Positions 33,674 through 44,981 of a stretch of 64,000 nt of DNA are shown piece after piece; position 1 is the first letter of the stretch, and each line of letters begins with the position of its first letter. A model generated the notes under the pieces. The model was not told the DNA's origin and made no database searches. It was given only the letters and a program-made list of their open reading frames with translations. The position numbers and the translations under genes were made by a program. Origin of the DNA: Ancistrus triradiatus (lineage: Eukaryota > Chordata > Actinopteri > Siluriformes > Loricariidae); the NCBI GenBank assembly GCA_025084515.1, contig JAJAGP010001492.1:1-64000 (forward strand). Reading direction: 5' to 3'.

Positions 33674-33850
33674 CTACTGCGTTTCCTCTATCTTTCGTTT
33701 TTCCTTCTCTGTACAGGTAGTTCAGCTTCGAGCGCCACGGTTGCCAGATTTCACATGGTTGCCAGACACCACATATCCCTCTCATTGTAAAAATCAATAT
33801 TTGCCTGGTTTATCCAGCCAAATTGCCATTGCAGCTAAATTCGACTGCAA
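33674..33850 (-). promoter_or_regulatory. hnrnph3: hnrnph3 candidate noncoding first exon and promoter
   Basis: Minus strand reads a purine-rich exon-like stretch ending GAGGAAACGCAGTAG followed by a donor GTAACG at 33673. CpG-bearing sequence (CGTGGCGCTCGAAGC) lies just upstream. It would splice to the acceptor at 32322-32323. Inferred from splice signals and position only. Confidence 0.4.
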
Positions 33851-34069
33851 AACGCACATGACCGTCCAAAATAAAAACGTTAAATCACTTTGTTAGACAT
33901 TGAATTTAGTTGCAAACACGAGTCATTTATGACAAAAAGCATTTATCAAAACAATCCGCCATATGAACAATACACACACAAAGGCAGAGCCATCTCTAGG
34001 AATTACAGAGTATGGTACAAAAAAAAAAAGAAAATGTCCAGTGAGCATCAGTTCTCTGGGTGAAAATGC

Positions 34070-34880
34070 CGTCTTGATGCCAGAGGTCAGTGGATAATGG
34101 ACAGACCATGTCAAGCTGATAGAAAGGCAACAGTAATCAAGTTACCACTTGTTACAACTGACATAAGCAGAAAGCATCAAAGAATGTACATGTTGAACTT
34201 CAAGCAGATGGGCTACAGCGGCAGAATTTCACACCTGGTGCCACACCTGTCAGCTTAGAACAGGCAACGGAGTCTACATTTCACTTGGGCCCAACAAAAT
34301 TGGACAATAAGAGATTTGAGAAACATAGCCTGGTCTGATGAGCCTCGATTTCTGCTGCAACATTTGGATGGTATGCTCAGAATTTGGCACAAACAATATT
34401 AAAGCACAGATCCATCCCGCCTTGTTTCAACATTTCAGGCTGGCAGTGATGGTGTAGTGTGGGGATATTTTCTTGGCACACTTTAAGCTCTTTAATACTA
34501 AAACCATCTTTAAACACCACAGTCTACCAGAGTATTGTTGTTGATCATGTCCATAATGCAGCCATCTTCTTAGGGCTACTTCCAGCAGAATAACATGCTC
34601 AAATCATCCCAAACTGGTTCCTTATACATGACAATGAGTTCACTCTACTCAACTGGCCTTCACCTCCAGGAAGTGTGACACAGGAGAAACACATCACAGA
34701 TGTTCAGCCAACAAATCTGCAGCAACTGCATGATGTTATCACGTGAATATTGAAAAATCTCTGAGGATTGTTTCCAGCACCTTGTTGAATCTCTGCCATG
34801 AAGTACCAAGGCAGGTCTGAATGCAAAAGGAGTCCTTTCCGGTACTACCAAGGTATATCTAATACAGTGGTCAGAGGCAG
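34070..34880 (+). mobile_element. Tc1-like remnant (17912-type family)
   Basis: Transposase text without frame: CATAGCCTGGTCTGATGAGC (catalytic SDE region), TTCCAGCAGAATAACATGCT, CCAGCACCTTGTTGAATCTC, ending with a diverged terminal GGTATATCTAATACAGTGGT. The left end is missing or unrecognisable. Confidence 0.75.
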
Positions 34881-35194
34881 GTAAAAATAACTCAAAGTAA
34901 AAAGTCCCAAACTGCAACTCAGCATTAAAATGAATTGACTACAGAAAACTCAGACAGACTCTCTCAACTCATGATAAACAGGAATCAGGTACAGAAGGTT
35001 CTAGTAGGTTCAAACAAAGGCGGATTACTGCCACACAAGACAAGAGCCCAAAGCATGTTCACAGGAAATTAACAACTAACAAATAGGCAAAGGGAGGAGC
35101 AGAGAGCACAGCTTATACAGGGTAGGTTGAGGAGCAACAGGTGGAAGGACTGGCTGAGCAGGAGAAAGCCACACCCAATCTCTCCATCTCACTC

Positions 35195-35220
35195 ACACAC
35201 ACACACACACACACACACAG
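35195..35220. repeat. CA dinucleotide microsatellite
   Basis: About twelve CA units in the intergenic region between hnrnph3 and psd. Confidence 0.95.
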
Positions 35221-35478
35221 GCCACAGGAAAGGAGAGGAAAATTTTAGAAACAAGGGGGAAAACAAACACGGTACAGCAACTAACACAGTCTACTAACTA
35301 ATTTATTTTAATAAACGCATTCAAAGCATTCTCCTTGTTCTTAGTAAAATGACGCCTTTGCATGTTAAGGTCTAACAACAGCTGTTTTTATGGTTGGTGC
35401 CGATGTTCATGTATGTACTTGATGAAATGTTTAAAAGCAAAATCACAGTATTTTTGATAAACATTTCTGTGTGACAAC

Positions 35479-36600
35479 CAGTGTTCATTTTAACAGCAAA
35501 TTTTAATTTAGTTTTAGTCATAATTTAGTCATTTGAATTGTTTTTAGTTTTAGTCTAGTTTTAGTCGACTAATTATAATAAGATACTGTATAGTCGACTA
35601 AATCTACACTATATTCAGTTGACTAAAATATGAAATGTAAAGGTTTCAATGTTTAAATTCTTTTTTTAAACATTTCCCTTGAATTATTTAGATGAAGTGA
35701 AACATCTATATGCATGCATTGATAATAATGTCATAATTTCCACCAAAGATCTGCTTCAAACTCGGTGTGGACACTCATGAGATATTGTAGAATAGGATAA
35801 AGTTTAAATAAATGATATATTATGAGCTTTATTAAACATATAACCTCCGAAGATCAGATCTATGTGCATCTATTCATTTTCAATTCAATTACAGTATAAC
35901 ACGGAGTTATATTTATCCGAATACTCCTTAAAGATAGTATGGACACTTTTTAGACAAAGTAAAATATATCCACGTCGTCAACTGGAAACATATTTGAATC
36001 CCTACTTTATTCACTGAAATATTGGCTTGGACATAGTGAATTTACAATGCGTTTGCAACCCACTACCGTAATACCGCTAAAATAGGAGCTCGCTCAATTT
36101 AGTTGTGGATAGCTTGACAGCGGTTTCAGGGTCACATGCCTGCTGATGTCGTTTCCAAGATGTTGTATTTTCACCAGAGATAGTCGCCCCACACGGTTTA
36201 CAAAGAGTCTTGTTTCCTTGACATCAAACGAGAAATGTGCCAATATATTGGCTCCCTTCTTTCTCCCAGGTGTTGACATTGCCGAGTCGGTTTCATGTGA
36301 AACAGTACAGAGGACAATTGTACGGACTGCCGGAGATTAGATCAAACGCGTGCATCTTAGCAAATTACTGATTGGATACCCAACATGTCCTGCACATATG
36401 CTAAAGTTGAGTGGATCTTTTCCGAACTCATCTACTTTACAAAAAATTTGATCAGATCTGATTGGATGTCCTCTCTGCCAAACAATTTCGTCTCGTTTTT
36501 ATTCGTTGACAAAAGTGTAAATTCATTTATTCCTAGTTCTTGTCGTTTTTCATTAATTTTAATTTAGTCATCATCTCGTTTTCGTAAGAAAAAAGGGTCA
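35479..36600. mobile_element. hAT-like element, non-coding
   Basis: Begins CAGTGTTCATTTTAACAGC followed by repeated TTTAGTC words and TAGTCGACTAAA palindromes (35560-35630), typical of hAT elements dispersed in fish genomes. Toward 36480-36590 similar TTTTAATTTAGTCATCATCT occurs. No transposase frame and no clear target duplication. Confidence 0.5.
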
Positions 36601-36821
36601 TTGACCCTTGCCAGTAACTTGCCAGTAGTCAGATTGTAATGCAATGTGATGGACTCTGATGTCCATAGTGCAGGTTTTGCAGGTCAACATACTAATCCCA
36701 TACCTTTTCTAGAATCATTGAGGAATAAATACCAACAATGTTTCAACTTAGTCTAAGAATGGACTGCCAAGACAATCGACTCATAGAGAGTATTTAGTAA
36801 GTCTAGCTAATGAAGTGTGTA

Positions 36822-38415
36822 CAGTCGTGCTTGAAAGTTTGTGAACCCTTTAGAATTTTTTATATTTCTGCATAAATATGATCTAAAACATCATCAGATT
36901 TTCACACAAATCCTAAAAGTAGATAAAGAGAACATAGTTAAACAAATGACAGAAAAATATTATACTTGGTCATTTATTTATTGAGGAAAATGATCCCAAT
37001 ATTACATATTAGTGAGTGGCAAAAGTATGTAAACCTTTGCTTTCAGTATCTGGTGTGACCCCCCTGTGCAGAAATAACTCAAACTAAACATTTTCCTGTA
37101 ACTGCTGATCAGTCCTGCACAACGGGACAATTTTAGCCCATTCCTCCGTACAGAACAGCTTCAACTCTGGGATGTTGGTGGGTTTTTTCACATTAGCTGC
37201 TTGCTCAGGTCCTTCCACAACATTTCGTTGGATTAAGGTCAGGACTTTGACTTGGCCACCCCCCAAAAAACTTATTCTTTTTAACCATTCTTTGGTAGAA
37301 CGACTTGTGTGCTTAGGGTCGTGTCTTGCTGCATGACCCACCTTCTCTTGAGATTCAGTTCATGGACAGATGTCCTGACATTTTCCTTTAGAATTCTCCT
37401 GATATAATCTCAGATTCATTGTTCCATCAATCCGGCAAGCCGTCCTGGCCCAGATGCAGCAAAACAGGCTCAAACCATGATACTACCACCACCATGTTTC
37501 ACAGATGGGTTAAGGTTCTTATCCTGGGATGCAGTGTTTTCCATTCTCCAAACATGACGCTCTTCTTTTAAACCAAAAAGTTCTATTTTGGTCTCATCAA
37601 TCCACAAAACATTCTTCCAATAGCCTTCTGGCTTGGTGTGATCTTTAGCAAACAGAAGATGAGCAGCAATGTTGTTTTTGGAGAGCAGCGGCTTTCTCCT
37701 TGCAACCCTGCCATGCACACCTTTGTTGTTCAGTGTTCTACTCATGGTGGACTCATGAACATGAACATTAGCTAACGTGAGAGAGGCCTTCAGTTGCTTA
37801 GAAGTTACCCTGGGATCCTTTGTGACCTCACCAACTATTACACGCCTTGCTTTTGGAGTGATCTTTGTTGGTCGACCACTACTGGGGAGGGTAACAATGG
37901 TCTTGAATTTCCTCCATTTGTACACAATCTGTCTGACTGTGGATTGGTGGAGTCCAAACTCTTTAGAGATGGTTTTGTAACCTTTTCCAGCCTGATGAGC
38001 ATCAACAACTTTTTTTCTGAGGTCCTCAGAAATCCCCTTTGTTCGTCCCATGATACACTTCCACAAACACGTGTTGTGAAGAGCAGACTGATAGATCCCT
38101 GTTCTTAAATTAAAACAGGGTGCCCACTCACACCTGATTGATCCCATTGATTGAAAACACCTGACTCCAAGTTCACCTTCAAATTAACTGCTAATCCTAG
38201 AGGTTCACATACTTTTGCCACTCACTAATATGTAATATTGGATCATTTCCCTCAGTAAATAAATGACAAAACATAGTATTTTTGTCTCATTTGTTTAACT
38301 GGGTTCTCTTTTATCTACTTTTAGGACTTGTGTGAAAATCTGATGAAGTTTTAGGTCATATTTATGCAGAAATATAGAAAATTCTAAAGGGTTCACAAAC
38401 TTTCAAGCACCACTG
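36822..38415 (-). mobile_element. Near full-length Tc1/mariner element (1594 bp)
   Basis: Ends CAGTCGTGCTTGAAAG and CTTTCAAGCACCACTG with about 200 bp inverted repeats and TA on both sides (36820-36821 and 38416-38417). It has the size of an intact fish Tc1 element and is the best-preserved member of the family also seen at 2187, 7157, 24135, 48539 and 62290. Confidence 0.95.
37090..38051 (-). pseudogene. Tc1 transposase, inactivated
   Basis: From ATG 38051-38049 (MGRTKGISEDLRKKVV) the frame runs 193 codons to about 37470. It has the paired-like helix-turn-helix region (STVRQIVYKWRKFKT) and the first catalytic aspartate region (VLWIDETKIELFG). The expected tryptophan after GGGSIMV is a TGA stop (37467-37465), and the remainder, with the PKHTSRSTKEWL region near 37310, is broken by further frame changes. 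Not functional as it stands. Confidence 0.9.
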
Positions 38416-38595
38416 TAGACGAGTGTTAATATCCCTTCACCTTTCTGTAAACACTAGCTGTAATCCTCATGTGGTCTCCTTAACTCTTAATCAGGTTAAA
38501 TAAGAGACGGAGTGTTTCCTTCTGATTGTCTTCCCTCTCTGGTAAAGCGAGCTCCACCTTTTGCCATCTGTTATTTTGTCAGTCCTATGTGTTAT

Positions 38596-38599
38596 AATT

Positions 38600-38645
<46 letters not shown>
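38596..38645. repeat. CA dinucleotide microsatellite
   Basis: About 24 uninterrupted CA units. Confidence 0.95.
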
Positions 38646-38647
<2 letters not shown>

Positions 38648-38739
38648 CTATTGTACCTGGCTAAATTATTTCACGAGGGGTGGACCTTAAGAACCTGAGT
38701 GACAGGCAAGAAGAGGAAGAAGCTATGCGAGACAGGTTA

Positions 38740-38771
38740 CAGCAGAGGAGGAGGAGGAGGAGGAGGAGGGG
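38740..38771. repeat. GGA trinucleotide repeat
   Basis: About nine GGA units within a purine-rich stretch (38690-38960) that ends in a donor-like ATGAGGTAAAG at 38951-38961. It could be a noncoding 5' exon of psd, but there is no evidence beyond the donor-like sequence. Confidence 0.8.
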
Positions 38772-38961
38772 AAAGAGAAGTCCTGTCCCACTAAGCTGCA
38801 TGAGAGGCATAAATCCAGTATGGATGAGCCAAATCCTGCAAGATCTGTTTGTCTAAAAGATAAATGTCAGAGATACACAGTCTGTGTGAAAGGGGGAGTT
38901 CTTTCTCCACAACCTCCAAGAGACTGGTGGGAAAACAGAAAGAAGGGAGGACATGAGGTAA

Positions 38962-40239
38962 AGTTGCAACACGTACTGGAATAGTTGTAAAGAAAGTCAG
39001 AGAGTAGATGATAACCCTGTTAGTGATTATAGGTAGGCCTAAATGTCCTTCTTAATAGTGACTACAAAGAGGCTTGCTTTTATTATTTGTGTAGAATCTG
39101 TGATTTTCTGTTTGATCAGATTGACAAAGAATGATGCCTGAATATGCAGTTGTTGTGGAAATAATTGCTAATGTTGCTGCTGCTGAGAAATTGTTGAAAG
39201 AGTGTATCAAATTGGCCTGTCAGAAATAATTTATGGATCTGTTTTGTTGTAGTCAGCATATGTTCTCAGATGTCTAGAGTGTCCTTTTGTGAGTCCATAC
39301 AGAAATGTGCTTTATACTGTAATTAACAGCGTGACAACATTTGCAGATAATCATATCAATTGTAAGTTGATGCAGCTGCTTTGAAGCCCATTACAGCTCT
39401 AGAAATGGTAAAGTACGGTTAGTGGTATTCTTTATTTAATAGGTGTATTAGGTGTAATAGGTTTCATCACTAATCTCTCCACCACAGCTGATCACAGAGA
39501 GAATTCCCAGTGACAAACGCAAGAAAAGCTATGTTGTTTTCTCTAGTGGCCTGCTCTTCCCAGTGAGAAATCTGACCTAGAGACTTAATTAAGCAGTCTA
39601 CCAGTTCAGGTTGTTTCTGGTTACGGTGACACACGACGACTGGATAGAGTTTCTGCTTTGTAGCTTTCCAAACAAACTACAGTCAGTTTGACAGTTTTGT
39701 TGACTAACACACAATAAAACCTGTACTGTAACTCTAGGTCAGGTCTCATGCCTGTGAATCAGCATGGTTTAAGTGTGAAAGGTAAATGTCTCTGCACAAA
39801 GCATGCCAGATCTCCAGCCTTAGCTGTCAAACCCTTTACAAATCTGCACTCTTAAGATCTATTATTAGTTTGGATTACTGAAGATTAGTGGTGGAAAGTA
39901 TCTCGATACATGAACAGTTTTCTACACACAGGATTTCAAGTGCTTTTAGTGAGATGTTCTATGTTTGTTAGCACTTTTTGCTTTGCTACTATATTGTTTT
40001 TAGTGCCAGATCTGAAAACAGTTCAATAGTCCTGACACTTCTATACCAGAAACATATGGTGTGTGCCAAAAGTATGAGACCACTAGTGAAGATGTTTCTC
40101 TTTTGCATTTGTTTTTCAAAATTAATAGTGTTTTTAATTACAAATCATATAATCTGTGTAAGAATTTGAATGAAAAGTTTACACTTTACATTTCAGAAGT
40201 TATCAGTACTTGGTTGTGTTTGACCTAAATCCCTTCAAG
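38962..40239. other. Intergenic sequence upstream of psd
   Basis: No gene recognised. At 40060-40170 there is a fragment (GCCAAAAGTATGAGACCACT) of the same Tc1-like end seen at 9915. Confidence 0.5.
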
Positions 40240-40562
40240 TAGGGGTGGGCGATATGGTAAAAATATTATATCACAATATTTAAAGACATTTTCACGATAC
40301 ATGTGATCACAGACAAAATGCATCAGTAGCGACAGATTCTTAAAAACTACTATTCACATATTAATCCCATACTTAGTAAAGTGATTTATATTCAAAATGT
40401 GCTGCACTTCATCCAATTAAACAGGACTAATTAGACTCTTTATAATGATCATGTTGGTCAGAGTTTTTAAAGCACTAACGATATCCTCCATGTGCTCAGA
40501 AAAGCATATAGTCTATCATGATAACAAAATATGATAAAATATTGTCATATTGCCCACCCCTA
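40240..40562. mobile_element. hAT-type MITE, 323 bp, intact ends
   Basis: Terminal inverted repeats TAGGGGTGGGC and GCCCACCCCTA with subterminal GATAT words, flanked by a perfect 8 bp direct repeat CCTTCAAG (40232-40239 and 40563-40570). An 8 bp target duplication is the hallmark of hAT transposition. No coding capacity, so mobilised in trans. Confidence 0.93.
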
Positions 40563-41056
40563 CCTTCAAGCATTTATAGAATCACTTGAAGGTAGAGAAA
40601 GCTAAGCATTCAGTAACCTCACAAAATGTTCTTTGGAATATTTCATCACCAGATCGTGCACAAACTTGTGCTGTCCATGCCACCTCAAGTGTAGCTGGCA
40701 TTATAGCAAAAGGGGGACATGCCAAATGCTAATGTTAAACTCCGAAATGTAACTGTTGTGGTTTCGCCTTTAAAAAAACAGGCCAACAATGTAAACGAAC
40801 TAAAAGGGACTTTAGGACCCAGTCGCAGTTAGCTCCAGATGGAAATGGTGAACCAAAAAATAAGAATTAATAAGGAACTTTGTGTGGGGATATTGACACA
40901 CTCACACACACAAAATGAAAATGATACTGCACCTGAACTAAGACTGGCATCTGGGGATTGAACCCTGATTGCTGACATCAGGGTTCAGCGCTCTAGCATA
41001 GCACCACAATTGGGCTGATAATTAGCCAAGCTGAAAAAGAAATAAGAAGATCAGAA

Positions 41057-41330
41057 GCATGCGCAGCACAGAGCAGACTCAAAAACAGCTCCTTTATCTA
41101 TAAAATAAGAGGAGGAGAACCCCAGCCACTAGCAGTGCTTCGAAGCAGCAGGGCAGGCGAGAACAAAAAAAGAAAGAAAACAAAAGCTGAAAGTGCTCGC
41201 TGTAACACACTGAGACTTACGTTATCAGAGTACGGTCTAAGCGTAGCTCGGGTCGGCGCATGCGCAGCACGGCGAGATACCGATCAGGGAGTATCATGGG
41301 ACTGCTTCGGCAGCGTGACGTAGAAGGAGA
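41057..41330 (+). promoter_or_regulatory. Candidate psd promoter with NRF1-like sites
   Basis: In an AT-rich setting this stretch is CpG-bearing. It has a perfect palindromic NRF1-type site GCGCATGCGC at 41256-41265, a second GCATGCGCAGC at 41057-41067 and a CRE-like TGACGTAG at 41316-41323. Placed 1.5 kb before the first psd exon. No TATA box seen. Assignment to psd is by position only. Confidence 0.4.
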
Positions 41331-42012
41331 GGAGCGAGACTGAAAAAAGCAGAGCAGCATTCCTCACAATAAATAAGAATACGATCGCGGGGGGCGCCAA
41401 TTCGAGGAGGGGGTTGGGTAAATAAGCCCAAAGGGGCAGGCAACCAGTCACTTCCATAACTGCGATTCTGAAAAATCACAGTCTACCATTATCTCTATAC
41501 CGTGTGAGGGGACGTTTAAGATGGATGAGGTCTCACAGGCGTCTGCCTCATGGAAACCGAGAGGATGTGGCACCTGACTGGGCTCGAGCGTGCTCTTAAA
41601 TACTCGTTCCAGCAGGTGTCGCTGATCGCACAATCAGCACTCAATGAGAGCTGGCACATGCGCAATCGCATCAACTGTGCCCAGGCCGAAAAGTGAGTCA
41701 CCGCTACCCTCTAGCGTCGGGGAGCGAAGCTCCTATTATTATGTATTTTATTAACTTTTTACTCGGTTGCAAAATGGAATTGTTTTACTACGAGTCTCAA
41801 ACTTTTGACTCCCACTCTATACTCGTCACTGTGCTTAAATTTCTGTTTATGTTTATGACCTTTGATTTGCATGACAAATTTTGTACAAGAGAAACTGTTG
41901 ATAGACAATTGACACATGCACCCATTTTTAGGCTACAATTTGCTTGAGAAACCATGTATGTTAACAAACATGGTATACAGCAGCTACAGAAAATACCATT
42001 TTGCTCTGTACC

Positions 42013-42668
42013 TTCATATATACACTCACTGGTCATGTTATTAGGTATGGCTTCTTGTATCTTCGCTCTTTGTCTATTTTATCCGTTCGACTTACCATAT
42101 AGATGCACTTTGTAGTTCTATGATTACCGATTGTAGTTCATCTGTTTCTCTACATACTTTGTTAGGCCCCTTTACTCTCTTCTCTAATGATCAGGACCCC
42201 CACAGTTCAGGTACTGTTTGGGTGGTGGATCATTCTCATCATTGCAGTGACACTGATGGGATGGTAGTGTGTTAGTGTGTGTTGTGCTGGTACGATTGGA
42301 TCAGACACAGCAGTACTGCTGGACTTTTTAAACCACATATAGCTATTAGTAGATATTAGTAGCTCATTTGTTGTTGCGCAGTTTGTGTTAGTTATTCTGT
42401 AATCCTTCATCAGGGCTCAGTGGATGCTGCCTACAGGATGCTGGTGGCTGGACATTTTCATTGAAGGACTATTTTCAGTCCAGCGGTGACACTGAAGTGT
42501 GAAAACTCCAGCAGCACTGCTGTGCCTGATCCTCATACCAGAACAACACAAACTAACGATCCTATAATTATAGAACTACAAAGTGCTTCTATATGGTAAG
42601 TGGAACTGACCAAATGGACAATGCATGTAGAAACAAGGAGGTGTACCTGATAAAAGTGAACATTCATG
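42013..42668. mobile_element. Palindromic non-autonomous DNA element, copy 1
   Basis: Starts TACACTCACTGGTCATGTTA and ends near GGTGTACCTGATAAAAGTG. The arms are long inverted copies of each other: ATGGTAAGTGGAACTGACC on the right mirrors the GTTCGACTTACCAT region on the left, and AGCACTGCTGTGCCTGATCC mirrors GGATCAGACACAGCAGTACT. The right arm is partly deleted. A second copy lies at 45597-46370. Confidence 0.85.
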
Positions 42669-42723
42669 TGACCCTTCAAAAGGTTCAGCAGGTAACCGTG
42701 TTGTGTTGCATTGTCTCTGACAG

Positions 42724-42776
42724 GTGATTTGGAAGATGACATGGTGAAAGCAAAAACAGTCCTCACTATGGATGAG
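42724..42776 (+). CDS. psd possible short upstream exon
   Basis: A strong acceptor (TTGTCTCTGACAG) and a donor-like GTAAAA bound 53 nt that are open as DLEDDMVKAKTVLTMDE. The out-phase (0) does not fit any AG available just before the next exon's frame, so it may be noncoding, use another acceptor, or be chance. Confidence 0.3.
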
Positions 42777-42857
42777 GTAAAATTGAGACGGTGTCATGTG
42801 TAATTGATCAGGCAGAAGGTATCTCACTCTTTTCCATGAAGTTTCCTGGTAAGGGTC

Positions 42858-44981
42858 ATGGCTCACTCAGATAAAGTTCTCCACCTATATGTGGAGGTGA
42901 GATCTCTGGCTGATGACGCCAAGAACGAATTGGACAAGTTGGGAGGGTCACACTCTCTCATGTTGCATTGTCCAGACACACTTGCCTCCAGAGTCCACAA
43001 TGCCTCACATAGCCCGGTGCCTCTAGCTGGGAATCTCTATAAAGAAGCCTGCAGTACACATAGCCCTTCCAATAGCAAATCTCCTTCTAGACATTCAGAC
43101 AGCATGCAATATCATCCTGGCCCAGAGCCAGCACAGACACCCCCTCAACATGGACAGACGTTGCCTCATGATGAGATCTATCTACTCTCTGCCCTTCAAC
43201 CAGGCAACAGTAGAAGTGCATGCACTCTGGTACGAACTCGCTCATCTGAAAGTGAGCCAATTTATGATAGGGAATCTAGGTTTTCAAAACATTTGACTGC
43301 CCCTTCTACACCTGTTGGGCCTAGAAGGGCCTTTGGACAAGAGCAAGAAGGGAAAAGATCAATTGTAACATACAGCTATATTGAAAAAGCAAATATTAAG
43401 TCTGTGAGGGGACATCACAACTTTGTGTGCCAAACTGAGGCAAAGAACCCCTTTAAAGGAGCTTTTGATGATCAAACTATTCCTCTCCTCTCACATAAGA
43501 GGCTCAGTGAGCCAGTGGGGTTAAGTCTGGAACCCAGTGGTAACCTGAACTCAAAAAATATGGTAAGCAAATTAAATGATACACCTGTTCTCCGACAGGC
43601 TAAGCTGGAGTCAATTCCACGAGAAGTCTCCCAACGTGCTTTGAAGGAGTTTGGTTCCCCGCAGCTATGGCATCAGTTGGCAAACAGCAGTCCTAATCGA
43701 AAGCATGGTACATGGCACAGAGAACAACCTCTCTGTCATTCATGGTCTGGTTCTCCTGTGGTGCCACGCACTGCCAGAACACTGCCTGCAAATGCACAGC
43801 TTCTATGTCCTGATCAAATCAGAACTTTGCATGGTATTCCCAGGAGCACAGCAACTGGCCACGTCTGTGTTGATGCTAGACAGCTCTACCAAACCATGCC
43901 ACACCCTACCAATGCAATGTTGATCTGTGACGAGAGTCCAAGACAGGCATGTAGGCATTTGCCATCCTGCAGGCCCACAGTTATTCAACATGAAATTCCA
44001 GCAGTGGCTATCACCCAAGCACCATGCAACCAGCTAGTCAGTCAGAAAATAAGTCAAAGTCCAAGCCAGACTCACAAAGTGAATTTCAGCATTGGCTCTT
44101 CAACAAATCTGTCAACTGTTAGAGAAAAACTTGGTGGTAAGAAGAGCATCTTGCGTGCATCAAGTCCTGAAATCCCCCGTAAGATAATACAAGAACCCAC
44201 AAATCGTTCTGCATTTATGGTAGCCAGAAAGTGTCCTTCCCCCAACCCATCATTATCAGATAGTGTAAGGTCAGAGAGCCCAAGGTCAGGGCATCACTCA
44301 GAGCTCTATGCTGGATTCCATAGGACGTCCACAAGGACTTCTCATGATAGTAATCACTGGGAAAGGGAGCCTGTTCAGAAAGGACAACTTTCAAGTTGCT
44401 CTTCTCCACTTTCACCACACAAAGCAAGTTTGTCTACTGCACTGCATGCTAGGTTACACCAGGCGGAAGTAGTGTGCACATCTCTCACCCAAGACCCACA
44501 CCAAGAAAAAACAGAGATACCAGTGAAGGGCGGTCCTGCTATATGTCTATCCCAATGCAGTTCAGGACTAAAGGACACACACTATGGTCCAGGGTGTGCT
44601 TCTATTCTTAGAGACAGTCCAGAGATCAACAGGAAACTTTTCGAAATACAGTCCAGGTGCTCAGTCTCCCAGAAGCACTGGGAAACCACCAAGAAGGAGA
44701 GCATATGTGAAGCTAGAAATCCAGTAAGCATGTTGACCAAAGACAGCAGAAATGATTCAGCTATGCTAAGCTTGAAAGAGAACCATTACAGGGTACCGGC
44801 ACAAAGAGAGGTCCTAAAAAGTGATGTCCTGGTATATGGGGAGCAGAGCAGCGCGATGTCTCAAAGCTCCAGTGGAATTACAGGCAGTCTGGGGGAGGTC
44901 ATTGAGCCTGAGAGAGACTCCCCAGAGACATCAAGCCAGGCCAGTCGGAGGAGCAGTGACACTGGAAACACTACCTTACAG
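42858..44981 (+). CDS. psd: psd giant N-terminal exon (708 codons)
   Basis: Open for 2124 nt to the donor CTTACAG|GTGAGA at 44982. The product is Ser/Pro/His-rich and apparently disordered, with many SP and RxxS sites and repeated SPEI-type motifs (ASSPEIPRKI, DSPEINRKLF). YSYIEKANIKSV near residue 170 matches the conserved N-terminal motif of EFA6A. The 3' end (SPETSSQASRRSSDTGN) is Ser-rich. Much longer than the corresponding mammalian region. Confidence 0.88.

Noticed and set aside
37470..38147. 225-codon open frame as a host gene
   Set aside because: It lies inside a Tc1 element with paired ends and TA duplications and is a transposase frame ended by a stop in a conserved position.
38690..38961. 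Purine-rich GGA stretch as a psd 5' exon
   Set aside because: Only a donor-like sequence supports it; no acceptor, frame or promoter evidence was found.
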